Shown here: positions 9,757 through 18,667 of the stretch, one piece after another
Position numbering within the stretch: position 1 is the first letter of the stretch
How the letters are laid out: each line of letters begins with the position of its first letter
Assembly (NCBI GenBank): GCA_013204025.1
Contig: JABMOW010000088.1
Span: 1-64,000, forward strand
Direction: 5' to 3'
Length of the DNA: 64,000 nucleotides
Origin: Fidelibacterota bacterium
Lineage (GTDB): Bacteria > Fidelibacterota > Marinisomatia > SCGC-AAA003-L08 > JACNLC01
Notes under the pieces: model-generated
The model's database searches: none
Told to the model about the DNA's origin: nothing
Seen by the model: only the letters and a program-made list of their open reading frames with translations
Translations under genes and position numbers: made by a program

Positions 9757-10274
9757 CCTTGAATTTCGTCCTGCTTCATCAACTTATTTAAAAATGTAAA
9801 TAACCCCAATACAGATAATCCTTTTTTTGATATGAAATATCGTTCATTTTTCAAATAAGCTAATTTTTCAATTACCAAATAGTCAATTCGAGATTTAAAA
9901 AAGACATCATTGGGCATAAGATCATACAACTCATCAATTGTTATGCCATTATCGTGTGTGTTCCAAATATTCAAAACGATGAATAAAGAAGGACTATCAT
10001 CTTCAAAACTGTGATAAACAAAACAATATGTAAATGTCAAAGCAATGTAAAAGAGGAATATCCTCAGAATATCAGCGATTGAATCAATACTGATGATTGA
10101 TCCACTTCCACTCTGTGATTGATGGTATATTAATAATGTACCAATGATGTATGTAATGAAGAAAATAAGAAGTATTGTTCTGATCGGGCTCTTAGGATGC
10201 CTGATTCTCCACATAACCAGGTGGACGAAAAATGCTGTTCCAAAAAGAACAATACTGGTGACAAGAACGTTCAT
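9753..10274 (-). CDS. Small membrane protein with C-terminal winged-helix-like region
   Basis: A 173-residue protein with three to four N-terminal membrane helices and a soluble tail showing a winged-helix pattern (GITIDELYDLMPNDVF, then RIDYLVIEKLAYLKNERYFI) ending with a hydrophobic LSVLGLFTFLNKLM helix. It shares this layout, and the ITIDEL/MTIDSI start of the HTH, with the gene it overlaps by four bases downstream. The pair probably arose by duplication. Function is unknown; membrane-bound sensing or a partner of the nearby glycosyltransferase is only a guess. Confidence 0.65.
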   Translation of the reverse strand: MNVLVTSIVLFGTAFFVHLVMWRIRHPKSPIRTILLIFFITYIIGTLLIYHQSQSGSGSIISIDSIADILRIFLFYIALTFTYCFVYHSFEDDSPSLFIVLNIWNTHDNGITIDELYDLMPNDVFFKSRIDYLVIEKLAYLKNERYFISKKGLSVLGLFTFLNKLMKQDEIQG

Positions 10275-10335
10275 TAAATGGTGTCCTTTCTGAATAAATT
10301 ATCTAGAACAAACACAGGGCTCATGAAAATCGTAT

Positions 10336-11064
10336 TTACTTTGAAAATATTCTAACGGGCCTGTGGTCATATTTTTGCCGATTTATTATCAAGACATCAG
10401 CTATCAGACGAACGAATGAGAGACATACCTCGAATAAATTCTTTAGTGTAATGGCCGAACTTCCATCTGCCCCTCGCTCCATAAATGAAGGATATTCCTG
10501 ATAGGTACACCCAGTCCTCAGCAATTTCACTGTTACTTCAGCAACGATTGCAAATCGGGTAGAATTAAGTTCTAATTGCTTTAATTTATCCATTGGATAA
10601 ACACAGGCAGCATTTATGTATTGTATATAAATGTTAAAAAATAAAACATACATCGTATCGTAAACAGTGGAAAGGATATTACGAAATCGACCTCGTTTTT
10701 CCTTATTTAAATAATACAAAGAAGTAATTTCAGCTTTATGCATATGCTTAAAGAGAGTGGAGATACCCTCCTCTGATAGATCTCCATCACCCCCAACGAT
10801 TAGAAACTTATCTCCTATGCCTTTCTTTACAGCGGATTTGAGACTTACACCAAGGCCAAGGTTTTTTCTGTTATCAATAGAGCGAATAAATGAAAACTCG
10901 GATTCGAGCTCTCTGATAATATTTTGAGTTCGATCAGTACTACCATCGTTAATGATAATTACATCCAATTCAACATCATTATTGGTAGCCGATCTGATCA
11001 GACTCTCAACCGTACTTCTTAGGTATGCTTCTTCGTTAAATGCAGGTACCATTACTGTGACCAT
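10336..11064 (-). CDS. Family 2 glycosyltransferase
   Basis: The GT-A signature is clear: VMVPAFNEEAYL at residue 5, VIIINDGSTDRT near 33, and IVGGDGDLSEEG near 88 in the DxD region. At 242 residues it is a short GT2 with no strong membrane tail, like enzymes that use a nucleotide-sugar to glycosylate a lipid carrier or glycan. Its gene stands between the small membrane-protein pair and the sugar cluster, all on the minus strand; a 60-base gap separates it from 10274. The donor and acceptor are unknown. Confidence 0.82.
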   Translation of the reverse strand: MVTVMVPAFNEEAYLRSTVESLIRSATNNDVELDVIIINDGSTDRTQNIIRELESEFSFIRSIDNRKNLGLGVSLKSAVKKGIGDKFLIVGGDGDLSEEGISTLFKHMHKAEITSLYYLNKEKRGRFRNILSTVYDTMYVLFFNIYIQYINAACVYPMDKLKQLELNSTRFAIVAEVTVKLLRTGCTYQEYPSFMERGADGSSAITLKNLFEVCLSFVRLIADVLIINRQKYDHRPVRIFSK

Positions 11065-11159
11065 TCAGACATCTCCATTTATTTTATTATAAAAAAACAA
11101 TACATTGTACTATTAAAAATATGTAGTAACATTTACCATTGCTACAGGTAATCAAAAGA

Positions 11160-12203
11160 TTAGTCCAAAGACATATTGATCAATGCCCGGATCAATCCGC
11201 CAGTTTTTAGATCGGTAATGGCTTCATTAATATTGTTCAGGCTATACTCACGGGTAATTAATTTCGAAAGTGGGAGCTTCTTTGAGAGATACCAGTCTGT
11301 ATATTTGGGGATATCCAGATCAGTATTAGTTTCTCCTCCAAAAGTACCCACAATGCGTTTTCCATTAATTAAATCCATTGGATCGATAACAATAGACTCG
11401 CCTTCCGGTAAATTTCCGGCAAGTATACATTTCCCACCATTCGTTTTAACAGATTTGAATGCTATCTCCATCGTATCTTTCCTGCCAGCTGCTTCAATCG
11501 AAAAATCGACTCCTTTTTGATTTGTCAGCCGACGTATTTCTGATAAAACATCTTGTCTTATTGGATTTATTGAATGAGAAGCGCCCATTGAAACGGCATT
11601 ATTCAATTTATCTTCAACAACATCAATGACAATAATTTTATTAGTTCCAGCAGCTATTGCTGCCATTAGAGAACTGAATCCGATCCCGCCTAATCCAAAG
11701 ATCGCGATTGAATCACCCGAACGCAACTTCGCATTATTAAGGATAATCCCTGCACCCGTAGGAACGGCACACCCAAGAAGTGCGGCCTCACGCAACGGTA
11801 TTTCAGTCGGAATGACAGTTAACCGATTTTCACTGATGATGGTTGTTTTCATAAATGTACTTATTGAACCAGAATTTATATTCCCGATCTGGCTACGATA
11901 AACCGTTGAAGGTACATTCTGTCCACTTCCCTTTAGCCATGAAAGCACAACATGATCGCCCGGTTGTACTTTTGTAATCCCTGGGCCAATTTCTTTGACG
12001 ATACCGGAACCTTCATGACCCAGTGTGTGAGGAAGAAAATTATCCTTACCTTTCAGCCCATCTACCTCATTGATCTGGGACCGGCATACTCCGCTATAAG
12101 CAACATCTACTAGTACTTGACCAGGCATAAGATTTGGAAAACCTAATTTCAGTATTTCCAAAGGGCTTTTTGTATTTAATAAAACTGCTGCAGTTGATTC
12201 CAC
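11160..12203 (-). CDS. Zinc-type alcohol/polyol dehydrogenase (MDR family)
   Basis: A 347-residue medium-chain dehydrogenase: GVCRSQINEVDG at residue 36 with the catalytic-zinc Cys, GHEGSGIVKEIGPG near 62 with its His and Glu, and the NAD(P) loop IFGLGGIGFSSL near 170. The usual four-Cys structural zinc lobe (C..C..C.......C) is missing; the region around residue 95 has no such cluster, as in some polyol dehydrogenases. It starts four bases after the aldo/keto reductase gene and ends the sugar cluster. It probably oxidises or reduces a sugar-derived alcohol in that pathway (inference). Confidence 0.85.
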   Translation of the reverse strand: MESTAAVLLNTKSPLEILKLGFPNLMPGQVLVDVAYSGVCRSQINEVDGLKGKDNFLPHTLGHEGSGIVKEIGPGITKVQPGDHVVLSWLKGSGQNVPSTVYRSQIGNINSGSISTFMKTTIISENRLTVIPTEIPLREAALLGCAVPTGAGIILNNAKLRSGDSIAIFGLGGIGFSSLMAAIAAGTNKIIVIDVVEDKLNNAVSMGASHSINPIRQDVLSEIRRLTNQKGVDFSIEAAGRKDTMEIAFKSVKTNGGKCILAGNLPEGESIVIDPMDLINGKRIVGTFGGETNTDLDIPKYTDWYLSKKLPLSKLITREYSLNNINEAITDLKTGGLIRALINMSLD

Positions 12204-12207
12204 AATA

Positions 12208-13191
12208 TTAATTTACGAATCCGCCAAGGGAAAGTGAATTAATAACAGAGTAGTCACCGATTAACTCATCTATTTCATTTATATTTTCTTCAGTTAACTT
12301 CAATTCCAGGGCATTTAGATTTTCAATTAATTGTACAGTTGATCTCATCCCTAACAAAATTGATGATAAAGATTCCTGATGAAGTAACCATGAAATAGCC
12401 AATGTCTGTAAATTTGACCCAAATTTTTCATGAGCATAGCCATCAAGGTGGCTAAGGAGAGCAAGTAATTCAGGCGTAATATCTTTACGGATACTTTCAC
12501 TCATTTGAGCACGGGGAATATAAGCGGCTTTTCCGGTATCAACATTCAAGTATTTATCTGATAAAATTCCCCTTCCAAGTGCACCATATACGATTACTCC
12601 GATTTGATGCTTTAAACAAAGAGGAAGAAGATTTTTCTCAAAATTTCTTTTCAATAAATTATAATTAAGCTGAATGGATGAAAAACCATATAAATTTTGA
12701 TTCGACGAGATTGAAAGAGACGTTTCTAATTGTTCAAAATTAAAATTTGAACAGCCAGCATAAAGAATTTTCCCTTCGGAAATCAAATCTTCAAATGCAC
12801 TCAACGTTTCTTCTAATGGTGTTTTGGAATCATAATGATGGAGTTGGTACAAATCAATATAATCAGTATTTAATCTTTTCAGGCTTTTTTCTACTTTATC
12901 TTTGATGTTACTTTTTCCTCCTAATCCATTAGATTCTTCATCGGATTTTATTCCAACTTTAGATGCAATAATCCATTTATCCCTACGTCCGGAAATCGCT
13001 TTAGAGATTAAGGTTTCTGATAATCCGTTCGAATAAACATCAGCAGTATCAATGAAATTAATTCCCAGATCAAAAGCAGAATCAAGCAAATATTTTGTCT
13101 GATTTTCATCAAGCAAATAACCGAAAATATTTCCTCCGATACCTATTTTGGAGACTTGAAGGTTTGTATATCCAATCGTTTCGTATTTCAA
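12208..13191 (-). CDS. Aldo/keto reductase
   Basis: A 327-residue TIM-barrel oxidoreductase with the AKR tetrad visible: Asp and Tyr in GINFIDTADVYSNG (residues 43-56), Lys in IIASKVGI near 76, and His in LYQLHHYDS near 115. The C-terminal NADPH-binding region has ILLGMRSTVQLIENL. It overlaps the upstream SDR by four bases. In this setting it is probably a sugar keto-reductase, although AKRs of this type are promiscuous and the substrate cannot be read from sequence. Confidence 0.87.
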   Translation of the reverse strand: MKYETIGYTNLQVSKIGIGGNIFGYLLDENQTKYLLDSAFDLGINFIDTADVYSNGLSETLISKAISGRRDKWIIASKVGIKSDEESNGLGGKSNIKDKVEKSLKRLNTDYIDLYQLHHYDSKTPLEETLSAFEDLISEGKILYAGCSNFNFEQLETSLSISSNQNLYGFSSIQLNYNLLKRNFEKNLLPLCLKHQIGVIVYGALGRGILSDKYLNVDTGKAAYIPRAQMSESIRKDITPELLALLSHLDGYAHEKFGSNLQTLAISWLLHQESLSSILLGMRSTVQLIENLNALELKLTEENINEIDELIGDYSVINSLSLGGFVN

Positions 13192-14000
13192 CGATTTCTA
13201 AATTTATTAAAGTTGGAGACGATTGCCCATTGATCCTGAATGGACAGCCCGCCATCGACAGTCAATATTTGTCCGGTTATAAACGTTGCTAAACCGGAAC
13301 TTAGGAATAATGTTGCATTGGCCACATCCTCTGAACGCCCGATATGTTGAATTGGATGACAAAATTCTGCCATCTCACGGTAATCAGCATTTTTAGAACT
13401 CATGAAATAATCAAAATGTTCATCCTGAACAATGAATCCAGGACGGATCGCATTTACTCTAACCCCTTTTTCACCTCCGGAAACAGATAAATATCGGGTC
13501 AAATTCTCTAACCCTGCCTTAGCAATGTGATAGGACGCTGATTCATTGCAAATTGCAGTTGAAGATACAGATGAAATATTGATGATGGAACAATCATTGT
13601 CGGATTTTTGAATTGATTTGATAAATGCTTTTGAAAGAAACAATGGTGCTTTGAGGGAAACATCAATCGTTAAATCCCAGTTTTCATCCGATTCCTCGGA
13701 AAGAAGTGTCCTCTCACCAGCGCGAGCATTATTGACAAGGATTTCAATATGTCCGTATTTAAGGAAAAGACTTGAGATCATCGTGTTGATCTGATTTGTA
13801 TTACTCAAGTCAATTTGGAAAAATTCACACGAGTATCCAGATGATCTCATCTCATTTTCCGTTTGCAATCCGGAATCGCTGTCAATATCAGCGATAATGA
13901 CTGTTGCGCCATTTTCTGCGAAAATTTGCGCTATAATTTTACCGATCCCTCGTGCAGCACCTGTAATTAGAATATTTTTTTCTTTAAAATTGATATCCAT
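13188..14000 (-). CDS. Short-chain dehydrogenase/reductase (SDR)
   Basis: A classical 270-residue SDR: TGAARGIGK cofactor loop at residue 14, IADIDSDSG acidic residue favouring NAD(H), LVNNARAG near 86, catalytic Ser in NISSVSS near 144 and Tyr-Lys in SYHIAKAG near 157. The end has ITGQILTVDGGLS, typical of the family. It begins one base before the end of the 14001-14906 gene and overlaps the AKR gene by four bases. It is likely an NAD-linked sugar oxidoreductase of the cluster. Confidence 0.88.
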   Translation of the reverse strand: MDINFKEKNILITGAARGIGKIIAQIFAENGATVIIADIDSDSGLQTENEMRSSGYSCEFFQIDLSNTNQINTMISSLFLKYGHIEILVNNARAGERTLLSEESDENWDLTIDVSLKAPLFLSKAFIKSIQKSDNDCSIINISSVSSTAICNESASYHIAKAGLENLTRYLSVSGGEKGVRVNAIRPGFIVQDEHFDYFMSSKNADYREMAEFCHPIQHIGRSEDVANATLFLSSGLATFITGQILTVDGGLSIQDQWAIVSNFNKFRNR

Positions 14001-14906
14001 TTAAATCCATTGTTTCCATTCTGAAAGGTGATCAGCATATAGCTTGTGAAATTGAGTTGAAATATGATCAAAAGTGTCGAATTCTCTAAAAAACTTCTGG
14101 TGTTCAGTGGAAAATATAAATCCATTCATACCCTGAAATTCTTTCTCCATTTTATCAGAGTGATGGTTTGGGTGCTTCCAAATCAAATATGGATTGGAAC
14201 TCATAATTGCTAAATTGCATGGCCCGCTTGACATCCCCATAAATGCCACTGATTGTTGCACTAATGCAAAATCAAGGCTTATATCTCCGCCGTATTCTTT
14301 AGAAATAATGATATTATGTAGTTCTTTAATATAATTCTCAATTTGATCTGATCCTATTAGTATGAATTTAACGGGAATCTTCTTTTGAAGACAATCATCA
14401 AAAAATGCAGCCCATGCTTCCTGGTTGGCGTTACTTTGTGGGTCTAGTGGGTTAACTTTTAGATGAACAACAACTGGGATTTCCTTGTCGAGATAGAGGC
14501 CAAGCCAATTTTTCGCTCTTTGAATTTCAGAATCAGGCGATAAAAGATTAATCATCCGTCCAGTTTGTTTCCACAATTTCTGAACGGCTAGAGTACTACC
14601 ATAGTAACTGCTTTCCTGAATCAAGTCTTCCACTGGCCAAATGAGTCTCTCCTCATTTAAACCTTCATGTGATGGCAGTTTATTACTTGAAAATGTAATT
14701 GAATTTATCGCTGGATTCAGTTGTGCCAGCGTTGTCCAAACAGCCATTGACTGTTTAAGATCCATTGATTCAAAATACAGATTGATCATAGAGATATGAT
14801 TGAATAGACAAAACTGAAGAAGTTCTTCCTGGAATATGATAAAGGATCCCAGACGATTGTCTGCTTTTGAAAAATCCCAGATAGCAGTAAGTGAATTACA
14901 ATTCAA
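14001..14906 (-). CDS. Glycosyltransferase-like protein (GT-B C-terminal half)
   Basis: The 301-residue protein has no obvious enzyme signature in its first 120 residues. The second half alternates strands and helices (PVVVHLKV, VKFILIGSD) and ends in a GT-B-like loop, FMGMSSGPCNLA near residue 222, like the DSGPMHLA loop of ADP-heptose/LPS heptosyltransferases. A glycosyltransferase role would suit a cluster that otherwise lacks one, and a heptosyltransferase-type fold would suit the GmhA/HldE-like genes upstream. This is an inference from one motif and position. Confidence 0.5.
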   Translation of the reverse strand: MNCNSLTAIWDFSKADNRLGSFIIFQEELLQFCLFNHISMINLYFESMDLKQSMAVWTTLAQLNPAINSITFSSNKLPSHEGLNEERLIWPVEDLIQESSYYGSTLAVQKLWKQTGRMINLLSPDSEIQRAKNWLGLYLDKEIPVVVHLKVNPLDPQSNANQEAWAAFFDDCLQKKIPVKFILIGSDQIENYIKELHNIIISKEYGGDISLDFALVQQSVAFMGMSSGPCNLAIMSSNPYLIWKHPNHHSDKMEKEFQGMNGFIFSTEHQKFFREFDTFDHISTQFHKLYADHLSEWKQWI

Positions 14907-14908
14907 AA

Positions 14909-15826
14909 TTATTTTAGTCCTAATAGTTGTTTACAGTAATTGAGGACATTTTGAGATGTAAATCCCAGATATTCATAGTGGTCTTCAATTTTTCCGTATC
15001 CATGCACAAAGTAATTAGGAATAGAGATATACTTTGCGTTTACACCCATCAAATTTCCCACGACTCTCATTACTTCATCGCATCCTCCTCCGTACATTGA
15101 ATGTTCTTCAATGGCCAAAACTTTTCCTGTTTTTTGAGCACTGTCTGAAATAGTTTTAACATCAAAGGGTTTGATCGTGTGGATGTAAATCAGTTCAAAA
15201 TCAATCCCTAAATTTCGCAACATCGTCTCACACTGAACAACGGTTTTAAGTTGAGGACCGAAAGCGATGATTGTGATATCTTCACCATCACGTAATTTAA
15301 TTGCCTTCCCCAGTTCAATTTTATCGTCTGAAATGTTGAAACCATGTTTCACTTCAGGAAGTCGAAAGTATGTGAGGTTGGAATTGTGATAAGTCATACC
15401 AAATATTGTTGTAAACTCGTTCGGCATTGCAGGACAAACGATCTGAGTTCCAGGTAATGATTTTATCAGTGCAACATCGTTATAACAATAATGGCTGACA
15501 CCTAATCCCGAATAATCGAATGCACTTCCAACCGATATCAGGTTACCGCCGAGTTCTTGATAACAAAAATCCAATTTAATTTGTTCAAATCCCCTTTCAA
15601 TGAGAAAGGGAGCAATGGTATGGACTACTGGATAAAACCCAGCATGTGATAAACCTGATGCAATGCTGATGATCGTCGGCTCACAAATACCTACGTTGTA
15701 AAATCTTCCCGGGCAGGCCTTTGCAAAGGCCTGCAGAGCGAAGTGACTGATATCACCAACCAAAACGACTAATCGATCGTCTATCTGGCCCACATTCAAC
15801 ATTTCTTTTGCAAAAGTCTGTCTCAT
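14909..15826 (-). CDS. Transketolase-like enzyme, C-terminal (beta) subunit
   Basis: 305 residues covering the pyrimidine-binding and C-terminal domains of transketolase: VVLVGDISHFALQAF at residue 20, FYNVGICEPTIISIASGLSHAG near 42 with the catalytic Glu, and a C-terminal Rossmann-like domain (ITIIAFGPQLKTV near 187). Its four-base overlap with the 15823-16599 gene gives the second half of a split transketolase. Such split pairs in sugar clusters transfer two-carbon ketol units during synthesis of unusual sugars; the actual substrate here is unknown. Confidence 0.88.
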   Translation of the reverse strand: MRQTFAKEMLNVGQIDDRLVVLVGDISHFALQAFAKACPGRFYNVGICEPTIISIASGLSHAGFYPVVHTIAPFLIERGFEQIKLDFCYQELGGNLISVGSAFDYSGLGVSHYCYNDVALIKSLPGTQIVCPAMPNEFTTIFGMTYHNSNLTYFRLPEVKHGFNISDDKIELGKAIKLRDGEDITIIAFGPQLKTVVQCETMLRNLGIDFELIYIHTIKPFDVKTISDSAQKTGKVLAIEEHSMYGGGCDEVMRVVGNLMGVNAKYISIPNYFVHGYGKIEDHYEYLGFTSQNVLNYCKQLLGLK

Positions 15827-16599
15827 TTATCAAGTTCTTCTATAATAGCATTATATTCTAGTTGATTGGGAATCTTATGGTGCCAAATTCCGTGGGACTC
15901 AAGAAAACTGACTCCTTTTCCTTTTACCGTTTTTGCGATGATCACGGACGGTTTGTCATTCTGGTTTGAACGAAAAGTACATAATGCCTTGTCAATTTCA
16001 TCTTCGGTATGTCCATCAATATTTAGCACATTCCAGCCAAAAGATTTCCATTGATCAGATATATTTGGATGGGGCATGATCTGGGCGGCGGATCCATTGT
16101 AATCAACAATACAGCACAAATGATTTAATTTTAAGTTATGTGCTACAAGGGCTGATTCCCAGATTGTCCCTTCATGACATTCACCATCACCAACTAATAC
16201 ATAGACACGATTTTCGTTTTGTCTAATTTGATGTGCTAAAGCAATACCAACCGCGATGGGTAAACCATGACCAAGGGATCCGGTAGATGCCTCTATTCCG
16301 GGTACTTTGGTGCGGTCAGGATGGCCTCCTAAAATACCATCGAAGTTTCCATATTGATCCAGGTCGCTCTGTGTAATAAATCCAAATTTCTCAAGAACTA
16401 CATATAATGCCATACAGCCATGTCCTTTACTCAGCACGAAGTAGTCTCTCTCAGCCCAGGTTGGATTTGTAGAGTTAAATTTTAAATGTTTAGAGTACAA
16501 AACGTCAATTAAATCGACAATGGAGAAGGAACTTGGAATATGCCCCTCGCCACCGGTTGTAATTGTTTGGACAATCTTTTTTCTGAGCAACTTATTCAT
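15823..16599 (-). CDS. Transketolase-like enzyme, N-terminal (alpha) subunit
   Basis: 258 residues corresponding to the thiamine-diphosphate/Mg-binding domain of transketolase. VLSKGHGCMALY (residue 51), STGSLGHGLPIAVG (105) and the ThDP motif VLVGDGECHEGTIWES...IVDYNG (GDG to N, 134-165) are all intact. It pairs with the beta subunit through an ATGA overlap. Length and split form match the TktA/TktB-type pairs of secondary and polysaccharide pathways rather than a housekeeping fused transketolase. Confidence 0.9.
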   Translation of the reverse strand: MNKLLRKKIVQTITTGGEGHIPSSFSIVDLIDVLYSKHLKFNSTNPTWAERDYFVLSKGHGCMALYVVLEKFGFITQSDLDQYGNFDGILGGHPDRTKVPGIEASTGSLGHGLPIAVGIALAHQIRQNENRVYVLVGDGECHEGTIWESALVAHNLKLNHLCCIVDYNGSAAQIMPHPNISDQWKSFGWNVLNIDGHTEDEIDKALCTFRSNQNDKPSVIIAKTVKGKGVSFLESHGIWHHKIPNQLEYNAIIEELDK

Positions 16600-16617
16600 A
16601 TGAACTTAAAATTAATT

Positions 16618-17379
16618 TTAAAAAAAACATAATCCCTGGCCGCCATCCACTGTAATCGCCGAACCAACGATGAAAGATGCATGATCTGAACAAAGAAACG
16701 TTACGATTTTACCAATTTCATCGGGCTCTCCAAACCTACGAATTGACATTCTTTCTTTGAGATATTTTTCAACATGTTCTGGTCGCGATTGTTTTGTGAA
16801 ATCCCAATATCCACCTTCCGTAAACACGGCTCCTGGTAGGACAGAAGAAACATTGATTCCATCAGACGCAAGGTTTTTCCCTAAACTTCTAGAGTAGGCA
16901 GTTAAAGCAGCTTTGATGGAACAGTAGGGGACAGTCCCCTGATTTTCCAGTGCGGCAATGGATGATATGTGAACAATTTTCCCCCAGTTTTTATCTTTCA
17001 TATGTGGAATTGCAAGCAGATTTATTTCAATAGCAATCTCGAGGTTGAACCGATACACTTTCTGCCAATCTTCAATGGTGCACATTGGATCAGTTATATC
17101 TAGTGTCCCACCTACATTATGAACTATAATATCAGGTAAACCAAATTTCTCCTTGACCTCTTGGAACATTTTGGTAGGGTTATTTGGAGGCAAAAGATCG
17201 TATGTAAATCCCATATGATTTAGTCCATATTGTTCACGAAAGGTCTCAAGGTCTTGTCTGGTTCTTGAAACCAGTGCTACATCAACGCCTTCCTCGGCAA
17301 GGCAACTTGCAATAGAGCGGCCCAGCCCTCGACCTGCGCCTGTGACTAATGCCTTTTTTCCGTTGATTAAAAGATCCAT
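16618..17379 (-). CDS. Short-chain dehydrogenase/reductase (SDR)
   Basis: A 253-residue classical SDR with TGAGRGLGRSI at residue 14, HNVGGTLDI near 88, catalytic Ser in VHISSIA near 138, YCSIKAA Tyr/Lys near 151, and a C-terminal VGSAITVDGGQG. A good Shine-Dalgarno (AAGGAGGAAA by the minus strand, just before 17379) supports the start. It sits between the methyltransferase and the split transketolase and likely handles a keto or hydroxyl group on the same sugar. Confidence 0.88.
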   Translation of the reverse strand: MDLLINGKKALVTGAGRGLGRSIASCLAEEGVDVALVSRTRQDLETFREQYGLNHMGFTYDLLPPNNPTKMFQEVKEKFGLPDIIVHNVGGTLDITDPMCTIEDWQKVYRFNLEIAIEINLLAIPHMKDKNWGKIVHISSIAALENQGTVPYCSIKAALTAYSRSLGKNLASDGINVSSVLPGAVFTEGGYWDFTKQSRPEHVEKYLKERMSIRRFGEPDEIGKIVTFLCSDHASFIVGSAITVDGGQGLCFF

Positions 17380-17421
17380 TTTTTTCCTCCTTATTAAATA
17401 ATTGCCATCAAAGCGAGGGAA

Positions 17422-18654
17422 TTAAATTAAATTGAGTGGAATTATGATCTGCCTGAATTTGAGGTCGATCAGTTTCGGTATAATTTTTCGTGAGGCATCC
17501 GTAGAATTAATCGCTGTCAGGAGCACAATTGAATCCTCTAATCTGCCAGCCATTTTCGTGCTTATTATTTGAATTGGCACATTCAGATAATATTTCCCGA
17601 CTTTCGATAGGTCTTCATCAATAATTGCTTCAACGTTGGACAATCCATCTTCCAGATGGTAATCTAAAACAGGTAACATAAGTGCTGCACCATAGCCAAG
17701 AATACGTTCATTGTTTAGAGATTTCAATCTGTTTGAAGTAATTTTCATCGATTGTTTAAATAGTTCGTACTGACGAAGAATAAACGGTTTATTTAAAATG
17801 GTTTTACATGTGTCGGAAAAAAATATCTGATTTACAGCGGGAGTCTGTGTTTTTCTAAATGCGATCATCAACGAGTTCCAATGATATGCATTAACCCTGT
17901 AATCAATTAACTCACCACCTAATTTTGACAGAAGATACTGAATGGATTTGAGCGAAAAATAATTAAAATGTTGATGAAAAATTTGATCAAAATGTGCATC
18001 TCGGATCATTCCTTCAAGACCAGGAAATTGGAAAAAATATAGCGTATTTTCATTTCCTGCATCTAGTGCCTTTGAGAGAAATGATGCGGGGTCCACAATA
18101 TGCTCAAGTGTGTGGCTGCAAAGAAAACAATCGATGTTAACACCAAGTGTATCAAAATCAATATTTTCAAAAAAATCTCCAATAAGTGTCAATTGGGATT
18201 CTTTATAATCCTCAACCCGTGAATCTATTATGGGGTCATTACCGAACAAATTGTGTGATCTTTGAGCAAATTGTTTAATCAGGTAATTGTCGTTACACCC
18301 TATATCAAAAATGGCATCCAACTTTCCATCAGGCAAAATCTCATCAATAAATTCCGTAAATTGATGAATCGCTGCAGTGGCCGAAGAACTAGTGGATGTT
18401 CGAGTCACATATCCATCAGAATACAATAATTCTCCGCTAACTAAATTTTTCAATTGTCCAAGACCACATTTACGACAGAGGTAAAATTCTTGATCAAGTA
18501 CTGCTGTTTTTTGAGTATTTTTGAACGGGACGTATAATTCTGTCAATGGGAATTCTGGGAGCACAATTAGAGGATCATCGAGCGAAGACGAGCAGACCAC
18601 ACAGTTACGCCTGGACGTAAAATTAATATTATTATATTTGTCAATAATTTTCAA
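17422..18654 (-). CDS. Sugar C-methyltransferase-like, SAM-dependent, with N-terminal zinc site
   Basis: The protein (about 410 residues) starts with CVVC and CRKCG pairs that look like the small zinc-binding domain of NDP-sugar C-methyltransferases. A SAM domain follows with IFDIGCNDNYLIKQF and HTLEHIVDP, and a C-terminal Rossmann domain with ILGYGAALMLPVLDY, as in the TylC3/Methyltransf_13-11-14 architecture. The frame is open upstream to 18726, which would overlap the E1 beta gene by 59 bases; I prefer the TTG at 18654 just before the zinc domain, but no strong Shine-Dalgarno decides it. It would add a C-methyl branch to a keto-sugar. Confidence 0.75.
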   Translation of the reverse strand: MKIIDKYNNINFTSRRNCVVCSSSLDDPLIVLPEFPLTELYVPFKNTQKTAVLDQEFYLCRKCGLGQLKNLVSGELLYSDGYVTRTSTSSSATAAIHQFTEFIDEILPDGKLDAIFDIGCNDNYLIKQFAQRSHNLFGNDPIIDSRVEDYKESQLTLIGDFFENIDFDTLGVNIDCFLCSHTLEHIVDPASFLSKALDAGNENTLYFFQFPGLEGMIRDAHFDQIFHQHFNYFSLKSIQYLLSKLGGELIDYRVNAYHWNSLMIAFRKTQTPAVNQIFFSDTCKTILNKPFILRQYELFKQSMKITSNRLKSLNNERILGYGAALMLPVLDYHLEDGLSNVEAIIDEDLSKVGKYYLNVPIQIISTKMAGRLEDSIVLLTAINSTDASRKIIPKLIDLKFRQIIIPLNLI

Positions 18655-18667
18655 TATGCTATAACTT

